Notes: generated from the sequence alone by a model not told the origin. A DNA stretch of 64,000 bases from Stratiolaelaps scimitus (GCA_019614645.1 JABWDB010000009.1:9219501-9283500); one strand, 5' to 3'; positions 33,851-47,822 are shown, counted from the first letter of the stretch. Numbers and translations: made by a program.

Positions 33851-36840
33851 TTAGCTCGCATTAATAGCAGCTAACTGGCTAATTTGACATCGATTACGGG
33901 TTTGTGTGGTGCAATACACATTGGACTTAAACTTGTAAAACACTTATGTGACTCACGGGAAACACAGGGAAATTTAGCAAAACGTTCGATCGTGTCTACC
34001 CGATTGAACCCAATATATTGCCGTCCAGGGCTCAAGTGCTATATCGGGAGTCACGAACTCAATAACAACAACACACACACACACACACACACATATTAAC
34101 AGCTCTGTGTCCACGCTAGTTTGTTATTATACAATGGTCTAAACACCAGATTCTTAGGCAGGTGCAACTTCAATTGGGGTACGTGTAAATACTATATATA
34201 GTGAAAGCACACATCTGATATGATGATTGTCAGTGAATAACTCATCTACCTAAATATTCAATCTGCACTCAGAACATTTGTACACTAAACTATTTGCTTA
34301 TGAGTTGTTTGCGCGTCCGCGACATCATGACTTTAGCAGTTGGATCGTCAGCTATTGCGACTATGTCCAGCCGGTAGTAGAGGAAAATTTGATCTCGTCT
34401 GATCTAGCGTGGCTCAGAGCGGCGGCACACACGCGATCCGATGCGAGACAAAGCCAGATCACATATGTCGATCTTCTATATTGACACTCCCTCTTCGATG
34501 CTGTTTTGACCCATTGTTACGGTGACTGAGCATCATATTTACATTGGAGTCAGTTTTGTACTCGTCAGTGCTTGACAACTGTGACCGCGGCTGAATGAGG
34601 CAACGTGCCACTTTAGCGGTGGCCGTTAGTCTGTATATATATATATATATATATATATAACAACCACATGATAAGTCGTATGATGAATATTAACGTTAAT
34701 TAATATTCGCTTCTCTCCATCTGGACCCATTCGGTGATTTTGTTGTGGGTCTAGTTGACGTTGGTGGTTCCACCCTATTAGCAATCGTTATCATCGATTA
34801 ATGAGACAGCTTCGTGAATAGATCTTCGCAGTTTTGTAACATTTTTCATCGAAAGTGTTAAGCTGAGCTATTTATTATATATGAGCACAAAGCCGAGAAA
34901 CCGGGTCACCGCCAACCGCAAACCTGGACACGAACACAACAGCAGACAATATTATCCAATAGAATTATTTACATTCTCAGCCCGAGCGACGAGAACGAGA
35001 GGACCTGGACGAATCGTGCCTAGAATCTGCCAGGAAGACAAATTATTTATCCGTTGCGCTCGCCGTCGCTCGACCATATGGCATCGATATACTGCCGGGG
35101 AGGGCCGCACTGATCGGCTGTACTCCGACGGTTCGGTGTGAACTCAAACAAACCCAACCACGGATAGGGGACGCTACGCCGCGATACCAGCACGAAATAG
35201 ATGGGCCGTTCTGGGGGCTGGGTGACCCGTTCTTGCAGTGATGTCCAATTGCGCTACGTCCGGTTCGACTGCCGACTGCTGCTGGTGTGATGTGGTGACG
35301 TGTCGCCCGAAGTAGTTTGGCGGACTTCTCCAAAGCAACGGGAGGCGAAAATAAATACAGGGCAACGCGCAATCAACGCTTCACTGTTGTCTCGTTGTCT
35401 TGGGCCAGTGCAATGCGAACTCGTGTTCGTTATCTTCGCATGACATTTTGTCATCTACCCCAACTCTGACCAGGAACATCCCCGATCCCTTCGGCCACAG
35501 CCAGACCGCCGCGCGTACTATCGTGACGACCACATTTCTTCGTCTACCTGCTCCGTTTCCCTCTCTATCGTTCTGTGAGCAAGTGAACGGACGAACCAAC
35601 GGATGCGTGCGTGAGCCACGACTCTACTTGTACCTGGGAGGCAGGTGGGGGGATATGGTGACTACAAGCTGCTTGCTCGTAGACGGCGGCCTCTTGCCTG
35701 TGCTTTTCTTTCGTTGTCTGCTTCTTCTTACTTGGTTCCCTCTGTTCCTGACATTTGCGTATCAATAAATCTTCCGTGAGCGGTGTCGTCGTCGTCGCCG
35801 CCGCCGCAGTAGTTAGGTTCTTTTTTCTGAATTTAAGTTCTGTACACAATTTTTTCTTGTACGCGTCGTTGGACGACGGGGACGACACGCTCGTATGATT
35901 TGTGATTGTGTGCAGGTGACAATAGGAACACATGAAAAAATTAGCTTTTACCCAGTCACAGCGTATATGGCACTGAACGTGCCTGGATTGAAGATACGTA
36001 GTGCGTCTACACTTGGTGTAGGAGTCGAATGGCGCAAGGAGTGACTAGTACTCCACTACACAGAATTGCTGGTGCCAATATTTTCCAAGGGGATGAGAGA
36101 AAACCAGCTTCATTTCGCTGTCCGTTTAATGGTGTAGGGGACGTGGCGTATGTGCCTGGGTATCCCGGTTTTTATCGGTGTTTTTAGGGATGCATTTGGC
36201 ACTTCTGAAAAAATGGAGAGAGGGAGGAAGACACTCCTGTGGGAGGCGTTCAGTATCGCCGAGGCTAGCCTGAATATCGTACGGTTGTTGTCACGTCTGC
36301 TGACCTGTCGAAGTACCTATCCATTTCATCAACGATCATTTGACACTGACCCTTTACCTGTGACGGTGGGAACGCCAATGAGCGATAGTGTGCATCACGC
36401 ACTACGGATATTGACGCGTCCGTCGATGACACACGCCTGCCTGTGCGCACCTGTCAAATGATTGACATATTTGTTGTTTGCAGATTCGGGTCGTTTAGAA
36501 GCTCCCCTTTACGTTCCGTGTCTTCTTCTGTCGAGTCATTTAATGGGTGTGCAGCACCGTGCCCCTCCGACCTCGTGTTCGGTCCTAAGAGTCGCGTTGC
36601 ACCACTTGAATGTGCACTTGCCAATATGTGTCCGCCATGCCCGTCACCTCATTGATGATACCTTATCGATGGGGCTTGAGATGTATACAGTCGTACTGCT
36701 CCATTGCAGCATAGTGCATACGATGGAACAGAGACAGTGTTTAACTATTCTGCATTTCCTCTTCCTCCGTGCTGGCTATTCCTTTAATCGAAGTCGTCCA
36801 CGTATGGATACGTCCCGTTGCACCGGCAGGCGACACTCAC
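33851..36840. other. No supported gene
   Basis: An (AC)n run at 34070-34093, a TA array, then rising GC from 34.9 kb with unsupported frames on both strands. Confidence 0.4.
34634..34660. repeat. (TA)n array
   Basis: Short TA run in otherwise featureless AT-rich sequence. Confidence 0.9.
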
Positions 36841-36976
36841 CTGCTGGCCACGTCACTTCCTATTACTATTGCTGCGACTACGACGACTATTGTAGCGAAT
36901 GCAAGATGCAGATCGATTAGACAGAACCGCCGGTTCCGCTGTGCCGCCTGTGGAAAACTGCTTGATGAGTTCGGGG
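36841..36976 (-). CDS. Exon-like segment with a hydrophobic stretch
   Basis: 136 nt between a pyrimidine-rich acceptor and a strong donor (CCAGCAG|GTGAGTG). The frame open throughout includes LHLAFATIVVVVAAIVIG, a possible membrane helix. The acceptor's pyrimidines come from a (TATC)n repeat, which weakens the case. A second frame gives a Ser/Arg-rich C-terminus. Confidence 0.25.
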
Positions 36977-38089
36977 CTGATGATAGATAGATAGGTAGAT
37001 GGATATAGAGGCGGAAAGAGCGTCCTGGTAGTGTCCCAGACCCTGGTGTAGAGGCGGGGAGGACCGCGGTGAGCCGGGCCGAAGCAGATAGTAAAGGCCG
37101 ATGTCCTGACCATGCTCCTTAGCTGCCTTAGCGCTTGATGAGCACCAGCGTCGAAGCATATACAGCATGCCAGGCGGGCATGCAGACGGAGAACAGAGAA
37201 CTGAGTCGGGCTGGCATAGATTCACTCGTACAACTTGACGACTCAGGTGGCGTTCGACGATTGCCGCCAGTCCGTCAGCCAGTCCATGACTGAGTAAGTG
37301 GATGGCTCGGTCGTCGTCTCGTAGGCGGTCCATCCAGTTGTGCTCGTGGACGTCGAGTCGTTCGGTAGATATGCCTCGCACATGTCTAGTGAAAGGGAAC
37401 GGCAGACCTACTTCGCTTTTCTTCTTTCGTTACCTGCCGAGCCAGCGGAGCGTGCCTTGTGCTGACGTGGCTTGTCTGTTGTACTGCGGGTATGTGTGGT
37501 GTGTGTCAGCCAGGTACGTTAGCTTACTACCTGGTACGCAGCTCCCTTTTCCATTGCTGCTGCGGTGGCAGCGGCGGCACTATATCGAGGCCGAACGCAC
37601 GAGAAGAGTGGCTTGCGGGACGAAGACTACGCAGGAGATAGCGTGGCTTTTCGGGGGCTGCGTTTTGTCGGGGAACCCTACAGCCGGCCGGTATCCCGAC
37701 TGTTCCGACACCGCACAGCGTCTCTGAGCAGCAGCCTTGAGAGTTGTGTCTGAGTCGCCGTCGTTGTTCCTTTCGGTTTCGGCCCCCCGCCGGAGGGAGA
37801 GGCAGCATCCTTGTGCACATCTCCACATCAGCGCAAGAAGAGGTTCCCCAACTGCTAACAGCCCTCACAACCCCGCGGCTCCCCTCGACCGCCCTTCTAC
37901 TACCTAACCTATGGCAATGTAGCCGAATGGTGGTACTGGTAGAAAGCGAGATGTGTAGCGGATATCTAGCTATTCCTCTTTTGGCCATCGGCGGTACGGC
38001 GCGGGACACGTCGGGCTCACTGCGTTGCGGTGCCGACCGAAGAGGCATTGCCAATGGCAGGGGTAGCGGGAAGGAGAACAGTTGCCTTC

Positions 38090-38511
38090 CGCTCGCTGTC
38101 TGTCTGCCGTCGTAGGATAGGAGGTAAGCAGTAGCTGGCTGGCTTGCTTTCTTACACTAGCCATAGCTTGCCACATTGGCGGCAGCACGAAGGTAGCCGA
38201 ACCAACTAGGGAAGGAGGACGCGGCATGCTCCTCGGCCGCAGTCAGGGATGCCCTGAATCTAGTGGCTAGGCATCTGGCCAGCGTAGCCTAACTTGTCTG
38301 CTCTGCTGGTTTGTGACCGCCGCCGCCAGCCAGCTACCTGGGCAGGAGAAGGATAGACCATTGGAGCTTATGGATTGCGTCTCGGTGCGATGGGCCACAG
38401 CTAGATGCGCCAACGGCTACGGTGGTGTCGTTCTGGACGACTCTTTCAGCGGCCGAGGTGCGTTGGATGCGTTGGATGTGGGGGGGGTTCCTTGGTAAGG
38501 TGAGTGACCCG
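38090..38511 (+). other. Strong plus-strand donors in non-coding sequence
   Basis: GATAGGAG|GTAAGCAG ends at 38122 and GGTAAG|GTGAGTGA at 38511. Upstream frames are broken, so these would end untranslated or non-coding-RNA exons. Confidence 0.2.
38156..38227 (-). CDS. Possible first coding exon
   Basis: ATG in acceptable context (agcATG) opens 24 codons (MPRPPSLVGSATFVLPPMWQ...) ending at AGT|GTAAGAAAG. Short and without homology, so mainly a splice-site call. Confidence 0.25.
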
Positions 38512-40707
38512 GCAAGCCCACCCCGTTTCGGATAGAGATGGTAGGCTATGGTCACCTTCGCATCGGTTACCCGCACATAGCTGGCGATCATGGCTAGAGG
38601 CGGTCGGCTGGATCAGACGCAGACCGGATAACCTGGAGGTGGAAAGAAGGTCTATGGACAGCGATCAGTTTTGACCCACTGGTCTGCCAGCACCGCCAGG
38701 TCCGCCACCGGACCAAGAAGTACACCACTGAAAGCGACTCAACGTCAGTTGTTCCTCGGGGAACAACAGTGAGTCCAGCTACGTACGGACGGTCTGGGCC
38801 GCTTGATACGTAGGCGACTAGCCGAGGGAGACTACTTTAAGAGGGTTCGTATGGACGGCCCGGATAGTCATCCACACTTGACCGATTCGGTCGTGTCGTT
38901 CGGGGTCCATGAATGGGGCAACAATAGATGCTAGTGACGCGGGGGTTCGAGGAGAATCCCGCAATAGGAGAGTTTTTGTCTCCTTGGCCACTACCTCATT
39001 CTATGGAGTTGATTCGACCACGCCACTTGGGGCAGTCCGCCTACATGTGCACTCGACACCAGTGCACTTTTTTCAGTAACAAGGCCCAAATGTCTATTTG
39101 GATGTGTGTACAGAAACGGTCAATGGAACATCCAAGGGCCAACCCGGATCTCTTTTTCTCTGCCCTTGGATTTATTGTAACATCTATCGGGGGCATAGTG
39201 GTAGGTATACGTACACCTACAGGCCAGGGGGGAGGGGGAGCAATATATCGAGCGGGAAATGCATTACATTTGTACACGAGAAATAGGAGGAACTTATCTT
39301 CGTCCCTCGAGCGACCATCGGTTGGTACTATCTATCGGCCGTAACCGACCGCGAGGTAGGCCAGCACCGTATCTTCATCCACTTATTTTAGTTAGAGAAT
39401 AGAGCCAGCATCTCTCTCTCTCTCTGGTTAGCCTGGCACCCTTCTCTATCCGGCCTCTGCCCATGAGATTCTGTCCAACCTTTTGCTTAGGCAGACATCA
39501 TGGCCATGGCGAAGTGAAACGAAATAACGCCGAAGAGGCGGTTTGCCTCAGCGCCCGTAGCGGGCATTCACCAGGACGGACGGGGCCACCAGGAGGCACC
39601 AGGCACGCGACCGCTCACTGGACATCTTGAAGGGTTATGGCCTCCGGTCTTTTTTTTCTTTTCTTTTTCTTCGTCTTTCGGCACGGCCAAGACTTGCTCG
39701 CACATCCCTGCCCCTATTATGGCGTTGCTTATATAACGACGGGCGACGACTTTATAGATCAGTGCCTGCATGCCGGCTCCTTTGCCAACTAGCCAGCTAG
39801 TCAAGACAGAGATAAATAGCGCCGGCGAGGGAAGGGGCCATTCGCAAGCACCGAGAAAGCCAACGGCCGAATAAGGTCTAAGTGAGGACGGGCCCACTGG
39901 CGGCGGTGGCACCAGCAGATTCTCCGTTAATGCCAACGATGGTTGACTTTATGGAGTGGATCGCATCGTAGTCCCACAACATTAAGGGCGGCGGCGGGGT
40001 GCCACTAGTAGCAGTTAGACTGGCGACGCGTCCTGTACACTTATTATGCTCTTAACAGTGCTTGTGTGTGCGTGCGCGTGTATAGGGATTCGTTCGATGG
40101 GCTTTTTGCATCTTTGTTTGTGTGAACGACGTTCAGCTGGTCTGATAACAGCAAGTAGCACCATGCGCCTTCGGAGTATTTCGAAACTATCGTAGAGAAA
40201 TGAGGTGACGAGACCGGATGAGAAGTAGTAGGCAACGTCGAATCGAAGTGCCCTTCTTGCCCGCAGTTGTCTCTTGAGAGGTTATCTAGAATACGTCGTG
40301 TACATATGCGCGGACAACCAGCGACTAGACCTGGCGCGCGAACCAGGCCCGGATAGAGCGGATGAATTGTACATGTTCCGAGGCATCCTTGTGTATTACT
40401 ACGGGTTCACCACGACTGGTAGCACTGTAGATGGTAGCAAACGAGTTAGCATAAAGTGAACTGATTGAATAGACAAAATGTCTATTGAAAATCATAAATG
40501 ATGATCATCGGATGAGCCAAATTTTTGTCTGACTATATGATATTGGTTGGTGAGTGAGAATATTAGGAGCTCAGTTCAAGGGCGCTTCAGAATCGTGTGA
40601 AACTCTTTTTCCTCTGCAACGGACCGACAAATGCACGGGATCATTTCTCCTATGGCTAGTCTGTTACTGAAGGTGCAGAGGGGAAACGCGATCGCCGTCG
40701 AGGGCAT

Positions 40708-40791
40708 AACCATTGCATGACATATAAGAGAACTTAAGCATTGTATGCAGTTCCTTTAATAAATCAATAAAGCCATACCTTTACCTTACCA
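40708..40791 (+). mobile_element. SINE copy 3, head decayed
   Basis: The body and tail match copy 1 closely (catataagagaacttaagca, ttcctttaataaatcaataa) and end ttaccttacc. The tRNA part is missing or unrecognisable. Confidence 0.6.
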
Positions 40792-41551
40792 TGCCCAATT
40801 GGACTGACTAAAGCGCTTGCAAAAATACCGTTCCTCTAAATACGGTCACGCTGAGCATTTGTCTCTGTAGCAAACGCGAATGTCATTTGGAACTATTATC
40901 TTACGACCCTCAGCAGAAATCAAAATCCAAAGCATACGAATATGTGCATGTGTGTATATTTCGTACTGACATTGCATTAGTTAGTACCGAAGACTAATAC
41001 GCGTGGCGTACAAGGCTGCTGATGTTATACCTGTGTCTCGCCTATCGTGCTTGAATAGTCTCGTAGAGGTGATCTGGGGCCAGGAGGTCTGTTCACGAAT
41101 AACTGCGTGTGTGTCTCGGTGTCTGTGTGAGAGATCGATTGAGGCCCTACCCTGAAGGGTGTTTGCCCCCTCTACAGCGAATACCTATCGACAAACGAAT
41201 GTGCAATATATATCCCAGCAGCCGAAATCGAGTTAACCGGAAACTACTTTATTGGTTTGATTGGTCACACGTTCTCTTCACTTACGAGCTCTCCCCGTGC
41301 CCACAAGTTCTCTGGCTCGGAACCGTTGTACGCCCTTCCACCTCCCTGTACGGTCTCGTAGCTTCTCGGTCTACGAACCCTTTTTTTTCTTTATACAAAA
41401 GGGAGAGAGCATTTTGTTCCATTGCGTCTCCGACTACCGTAGAGCCAGTTCGGCGCACGTTCCTCTGTATATCTTCTTCGTTCTATTCGGGTGAGATTTT
41501 GACCCTCTGCCTCGTATTTGGCCTAGGGAAGACTAAGGAGGACGTTCTTAC

Positions 41552-41601
41552 CGACTGTCTTTCGGCTCAGGCGGTCGTCTACGGCAATGGCAGTGGAATC
41601 T
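41552..41601 (-). CDS. Small exon candidate
   Basis: 50 nt between a very good acceptor (tgcatatcttttattctaag) and donor GTCG|GTAAGAACG. One frame reads DSTAIAVDDRLSRKTV. No neighbour in phase was found. Confidence 0.3.
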
Positions 41602-42323
41602 CTTAGAATAAAAGATATGCACTGCTGGGTGCACTCATAGCCGTGTATAACCCTATCTGACGTCTTCTTGGTTTACCTCTTCGTTGTACCCGTGGGGGAG
41701 GGACTAAAGATGTGCAGGTATCTGAGACCTCGCCCCATTTTGACTTCACTGGATACTTTCTCTCCGTCTTTTGGAAACCGTTACAAGCAAGCCGGGCGTG
41801 GAGACGGGCTCTGCCTCTTCTATAGAGCTTTAGAGCGCCACTATCAGGCGCTGCCACCAACGAGCACAATACCGGTGAGGGCTGTTCCAAGGGATCAAGG
41901 GGACCAGCAGCCGCGTGAAGACTGGCGTCCAAATGTGGGGTCGAAGCAAGGCCAAAGGTGAGTAAGAGGACGCGTCCTCCTGGGGGTCCTACCGTCGGAG
42001 CAGCTCTTGCGGAGGAACTGTCCGCTTCTCCATCAGTGAAAGTAAAAGCAGCAAAGGCGTTAAAGGGCACCAGCTACTGCTGCTGCCGCTGCAAACGCTC
42101 CTGTGTGCATGAAGAGTGAACGCGCCGGATGTGTGTCTGCGGGGTGGGGATCTGTGTAGAGCTTCGCCCGGCTAGAACTCCGGGACCGGCAGGCACACGC
42201 GGTATGCAGGGTTGCCATGCTAGAAGGACATTCCTCGAAGTCATCCATCCATTGGGCTTCTGGGTCCCTGACCGGGCTCCTCGCTTTGGCCAGTGTCAAA
42301 CAGAAGGGGGCGTAGTCCGCCTA

Positions 42324-42351
42324 GAGTCAGCCCCGCAGCGGGGGCTGACTC
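42324..42351. repeat. Perfect 11-bp inverted repeat
   Basis: gagtcagcccc and ggggctgactc flank a six-base loop. No transposon ends or promoter context explain it. Confidence 0.7.
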
Positions 42352-42464
42352 AATGGGGACTTTTTCGTCGGGCCCGTGTTACCAGCGCTTCGGCGCAGGA
42401 CCGAGCCGATAGGTGCGTCACTATCGATTATCTAATCTTGGCGTCCTTTTGCATCCGCCATAGC

Positions 42465-42624
42465 ACTGGCAGCCGCTACCATCGACGACACCGGCGGGAA
42501 CGGTGGCAACGACGACGAAGAAGAAACCCTTGCCCTGACCCTGAACGGCCCCGACGATTTAGCCCTAGTCTGGGAGGCGGGCGGTCCGCCACGAGACGGG
42601 CCCCAGCGGAACAGGGGCGACGGC
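42465..42624 (+). CDS. Exon candidate, acidic and Gly rich
   Basis: The frame after acceptor cttttgcatccgccatag reads TIDDTGGNGGNDDEEETLAL and continues to donor GGCG|GTGAGG. GC-rich context raises the chance of a random open frame. Confidence 0.25.
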
Positions 42625-45020
42625 GGTGAGGCCACTGCGTTCGGGGGCCTGGTGCTCTTCTCTCTGCTCCCTCTCCATTCGGGCCGACTCTTCTCGGTGT
42701 TGATGGCGGCAGGCGTTCTGGGCCCTTTCCCAAAACGCATATAAATTCATGCGCGACGTGCCGTCGCCTTGTCATTTCGACGTTGAGGGCTTTCGTGGCT
42801 CGGGTGGGGGAAGGGGGGCAAGGCAATGGCAAACCATGCTTCCACCGTACGACGAGCTATACGAGTACTGTTCCATACATCGGCAGATCGACCATAGTGT
42901 CGTACCATAATAACGTCTGTAGTAACCGTACAACTCAGTTGCTCTGCTCGACGGCTGTTTCCTCCCTCTGTCTGTCTTCCGCCCTTTCAGTCAACGACCA
43001 ACTTGTCTCCGTGTCTTATTCTTGCTCGCCAATAGCGTTTCTCTTGTGATTTTCTCTCAACTCCCGATGCTGCCGCTGTCATTCATGTTTCCTTGGACTC
43101 ACGACTGTGCGGGCAGCCGCCACAGCCGCTACTACGGATGCTGTTTCTGCCGCTGTTGTTGTTGTTGTCGCTGGTAGTGTCGCTGAATGACCTCGTCATT
43201 ATCAGACATTTTACCACAATGAAACGAAGAGAACTGAGCGAGCGAGCGAGGCGTACCAGCATAGACATGTGACATGAAACGGGTGATTGGGCCTGTCGGA
43301 ATACGAAGAACGGTGGCGTTAGCCAACGGCGGCAAGGGCATAAGAAGTTGACAAAGGGCTCGCAAAAAAGAACAAGCCGACTTGCGCCAGTGGTAGTTCT
43401 ACCTACGCACATATTCTGTAGATCAGGCATCGGTGGTGTTGGACTGAGGAGGAAAAGGCTTGAAGAAGAAGAAAATTGTCTCGTTAATTTATGCTTCAGA
43501 GTGGAGGATTAGCTTTGACGAAACCAGCTTTGCGGATGCGGCTGGCTGGCTGCTTGGTTGGTCCTGCAGGATAGGCTGCTGGACGTATATCCGAGGAATT
43601 GAGTAAGCACACGTTGGTGGCACATGGTCGGTGTGGCCGTATGTGTGTGTGTATTTGTGAACTTAAGGACAAACTGCGGCGGTGACCGAGAGAGAAGGAG
43701 AGATCTCCGGATCGAGCGCGCAGTGGCTGGATGCACACGAAGTGTGGAAAATGGTAAATGGTTACGGCGCTGACTCGCTGTGTGGGTGGACCATGACGCT
43801 CTCTTACCGGCTGGTTGGTTCACTAGCTCGTTGTCTTCTTCCTTCGCCCCGACGGCGAAGGCCGTAGCGGTACCGCTCGAGCGAAGCAGTACACGCACCG
43901 CAGCCACTTCGAGACAGCAGCAGCAAAAAGAAGCAAATAGAGGAGGAGGGGGCCCACTACCTCCTTCTCCTGCTCCCCTGTCTTTTAGTTCCCCTTCCCC
44001 CTATCTTCACCCCCCTAGACCCCTTCGACCCGTCACCACCCGTACAAGGGAGTGGAAGGGAGCCATGAAGTGTATCGTACCATCAGGAGGGTAGATGGGG
44101 ACAACTGGAGGTTCGGAGGACGAGGAGCAGGCGGCTTGAACCCCTTCAGTCTTTTCAGTCCCCGCACACCACCAGCAGCGTAGAGGAGACGCCAGTGACG
44201 GGCTTCGAAGGGAGGGACGACAGCTTCCCCTGTCTAGCTAAAGTCTCACGGGGCCCCGGGGTTTCTCCTCTTTTACATTCGGCCCTCGCGTCCGCCTACG
44301 CGCCCGTCAGACATCCCCCTGCTCTTGGCCTCATCTATGCCGCCATCAGCCACACCACGGCCTCGTTTTCCTCATCCTCGTTTTTCTCCCCTTTGCGTCG
44401 TCTTTTGCTGCCGCTGCCGCTGATGCTGCTGCTCTCGATCCTTGAGCATTTCCCCATTTGCCTTCTTGCCAATATCACGGGCCACAGAGGACACAGGCAT
44501 GCCATAGTATAGCTAGGTAGCTAGCTAGCTATAATAGCTCGAAAGTGAGCGAATGTGGCAAACAAACCAAACAAACGAGACGGCGTCCATTCGGGTCAAT
44601 AGCAGGAGCAGGAGCGGGAGCAGCAGCAGTCCGCGGCGAACAGTTTCAAGGGTGGCGCTGAACAACCAGTGCAGATCACCAGAAGCGTCTTGAAATTCTT
44701 CTCCTCGCGGCCATCTCATGTTAATGGAATTACCAGCTATTACATTATTATTGGATTACATTGCGTAACGATGCATTCTATACACTCTAATATATATATA
44801 TGGCTCTGTCGAGACAGGTCATCGACATCACCGTTGCGCATACGAACTACACAACGATATTATAAGGAAGATCTATTTCTTATAGTTTGCGACGGCCGTA
44901 CACCCGTAGCAGACGGTGATTACATTCACCGCACATTTATATTATAATTTAATCTTAGTTTTACGAGCGCTACTCATTCACTGGCTATCTGTGCTAGCCT
45001 TGCAAAACGCAAACTGGTCG

Positions 45021-45170
45021 CCACTTGGCCATTGAACACCTGAGCCTCTGGTTGTAACAAGCCGGAGGTCACAAGTTCGAGTCCCGCTGCGTGATGAGGA
45101 TATCTACGACAATGTAAGCATTGTAACAATTGTTGCAGTTGCTTTAGTAAAGCAATAAAGCTTTACCTTT
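45021..45170 (+). mobile_element. tRNA-derived SINE, copy 2
   Basis: Shares the segment agttcgagtcccgctgcgtg and the downstream gatgagga with copy 1. The tail reads gtaagcattgtaac...gttgctttagtaaagcaataaagctttacctt. The B box has one change (agttcgagtcc). Confidence 0.7.
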
Positions 45171-45538
45171 TGCGTTTCCTTCCCACTTTTATTCCGCGAG
45201 TCATCATCCATTCGGTCCACCAAATGAATTTTGCATGTTCTTCATTTCGTGTTCTCCGTGGCATAGCATACGGATGGGAGTGGTATCAACGTACAGCGTT
45301 CACCGTCGAACTTCGACAGTCTACTCAGCTTTTGTCTACCTAACTCTATATGTATCTATCTGTTTGACTGGCTGGCTGGCGCTGTCGAGAAACGTTCCTG
45401 TTTGTGATCTGGTCTAGTCCGTATTGTCAGATTGTGATGCTGCTGCTGCTGCTGCTCTGAGTGGTGTATACGCTTACGAGCCGTTGCAACGGTAAAACTC
45501 AGTCATACGGCTACCTCACTTGCACACATGCATACGAA

Positions 45539-45540
<2 letters not shown>

Positions 45541-45585
<45 letters not shown>

Positions 45586-45588
45586 GTA
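45541..45588. repeat. (AT)n array
   Basis: AT dinucleotides with two gtatat interruptions. Confidence 0.9.
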
Positions 45589-47766
45589 TTCTGACACAGT
45601 TACTTCTCACACAAGCACATCCACCAAGCCGAGATGAACAGCCGGTCGGGTCCCGCCTGCTGCTGCTGCTGCCGCGGTGGCGCGGCACGCATGCAAGGTG
45701 TAGTGGCCGCCACGTTGTATAAGGACTGGACCGACCGCGTCGATGCCATGCCCGCCCCATGCTATACGTAGCATAGCACAAACGATGGAAGCATGCATGG
45801 CTGGTAGTCGGGCGTCAGCAGCCTATGTGTGTTTATGACTGTGTGTGTGTACGTGTGTCGTCGTCGTCGTCGTCGACGGCGATGACGGCGGTGGGGCTAA
45901 AAAGAGCGCGATGATGATGGCATGATGGGTCCGGACACGCCCCAGGAGCAAACTCTTTTCCCTGCTCGGGTCCCTAACACTCCCTGTCCCGCCATCCGCC
46001 CCACACCCCTGTATCAGGATCGCTGCCGCCGCCACCGCCGCTGCCGCCGCCGCCGCGGCGGATCAAGGGTAGGAAGGTAGGCAGGCAAGCAGGTAGATAG
46101 GTAGGCCGGTCGGTCGGTAGGCCGCGACCAGGCCAGCTGGGAGTGGCCACGATGGTCCTGGTTTCAGTTGGTCCTGGTCTCGGCCTGACTCAACTCGACC
46201 TCGCTGCCATGCCCGCTGCCCGGTGATGGGCAGTGGCCAATGTCGAAAGGTCCGCGACCCTCGTTCGGCCAACGGCGTCGTCGCCGGATCGACGAACAGT
46301 GCGGGCTCTACTGCTACGGTACACACTGTGAGGGCTAGCCAACGGCCGTGCTCGAGACGGCCGCGGGTCCCTGGTCGCGGTCCTGACTGTATCCAGGACC
46401 ACGCTAGGAACGACCCCGGAACAATATGCGATGGCTACCAACGATAACTACAGCGAGCCGCTAGCAGGAGGATCATGCTCCTCACGACGACGACAACGAC
46501 GAGGCGGCTGCCGCCCCGACGGTGCTGAGGTGATGGCACAGACGATGATGGTCAGGACTCTACCGCGGTTGCCGCTACTGATGATGATAATGAATATATG
46601 TGATCGTTGTGACAATGTGCGAGAACGCTGGGATCCAGCCGTCACTGGCGTCGCTCCACCAGCGCCAGCGGTACCGCGATACCACAAAGAACTGGCCAAC
46701 AGCAACGCCACCACAAACCACCACTCGTCTATCTATGCCTCCGTCGCTAGGGCCCGTTGTGGGTCGTTCCGTGCCGATGGTATATTACTAACAACACTAT
46801 AGAGTGTTCATGACGAGCAAAGGATTGCAGACGGCGTAGAGACATTTGGACGACTTCAGTAATCGTAGCGCTGCAACTGTCAGGTCGTCGCCGCCGCCGC
46901 GGACATTGACAACGAGCCACAACAACACCGACGATACCTGATGTAGACGACGACGATGAGCCAGACATAGGCAACATTTCAAGTTGCCATTGCTAATTGC
47001 CAATTCTGCGGCAGTCACAGATCCGACAACTTTGGACGCTCAATATTGTGAAGAAACGCATCGCCCTAATATTGGCTAGTTGCTTTAATGAACGCAATAT
47101 ATATCCGAGCATGACAGGATGCCTTTTTCAAAACAAGTAGTCACAGTAGTATTGCTCAACACAACAATCACAGGAGCGTGATCGATTGCACCGTTCGTAT
47201 ATTATGGGTAACGGGTAGCTAACGCGTAGGTAGAGATATTCATCGGTGGGCCATTATTAGTTAATAAATTAACAAAGATATCACAGTACTTTTATATCGT
47301 AATAGCGAAACGGGTAAGCGGCCAACGGTTCGGCTTCGCTTCACTTTGATCAGAGGAAGGAATTGAATTTTATTTGATTGTGTGCTGCGAGAGATTCAAT
47401 TATTCCTAGAATACATTTTGTATCTTGCTCCAGAGTCAGTAAACGCACCGCTTCTTGAGTTGACCTAGTGAGATACTGGTGAGCACTAACACTCAACGAA
47501 TTTACAAGTGGCTCACCCTGGATTCTAGTCCATTGCTAGCTGTGTCCTGGACACTGTCGTCATAGGCGTTCTTCTTGTTTTATTACTGTTATTATTATTT
47601 ATTATTAAAAATATTTCATTGCATAAATCAGTGTTTAGGTGGCGTTGACTAATTACATCGAATGCACGAATCATGCATCCATTAATAACAATAATAGCCC
47701 CATTGTGTCAATGATGGACGCTGTGTTCCTCGAGCAACTGTCAATGACAGCAACTGACTTATTACT

Positions 47767-47789
47767 ATATATATATATATATATAAATC

Positions 47790-47822
<33 letters not shown>
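47767..47822. repeat. (TA)n arrays
   Basis: Two TA runs separated by aaatcg, with the same aaatcg unit repeated after the second run. Confidence 0.9.

Noticed and set aside
36870..36990. Plus-strand RRFRCAACGKLLDEF, resembling a LIM or zinc-finger piece
   Set aside because: Only one CxxC pair, no His or further Cys spacing, and strong splice sites favour the minus strand here.
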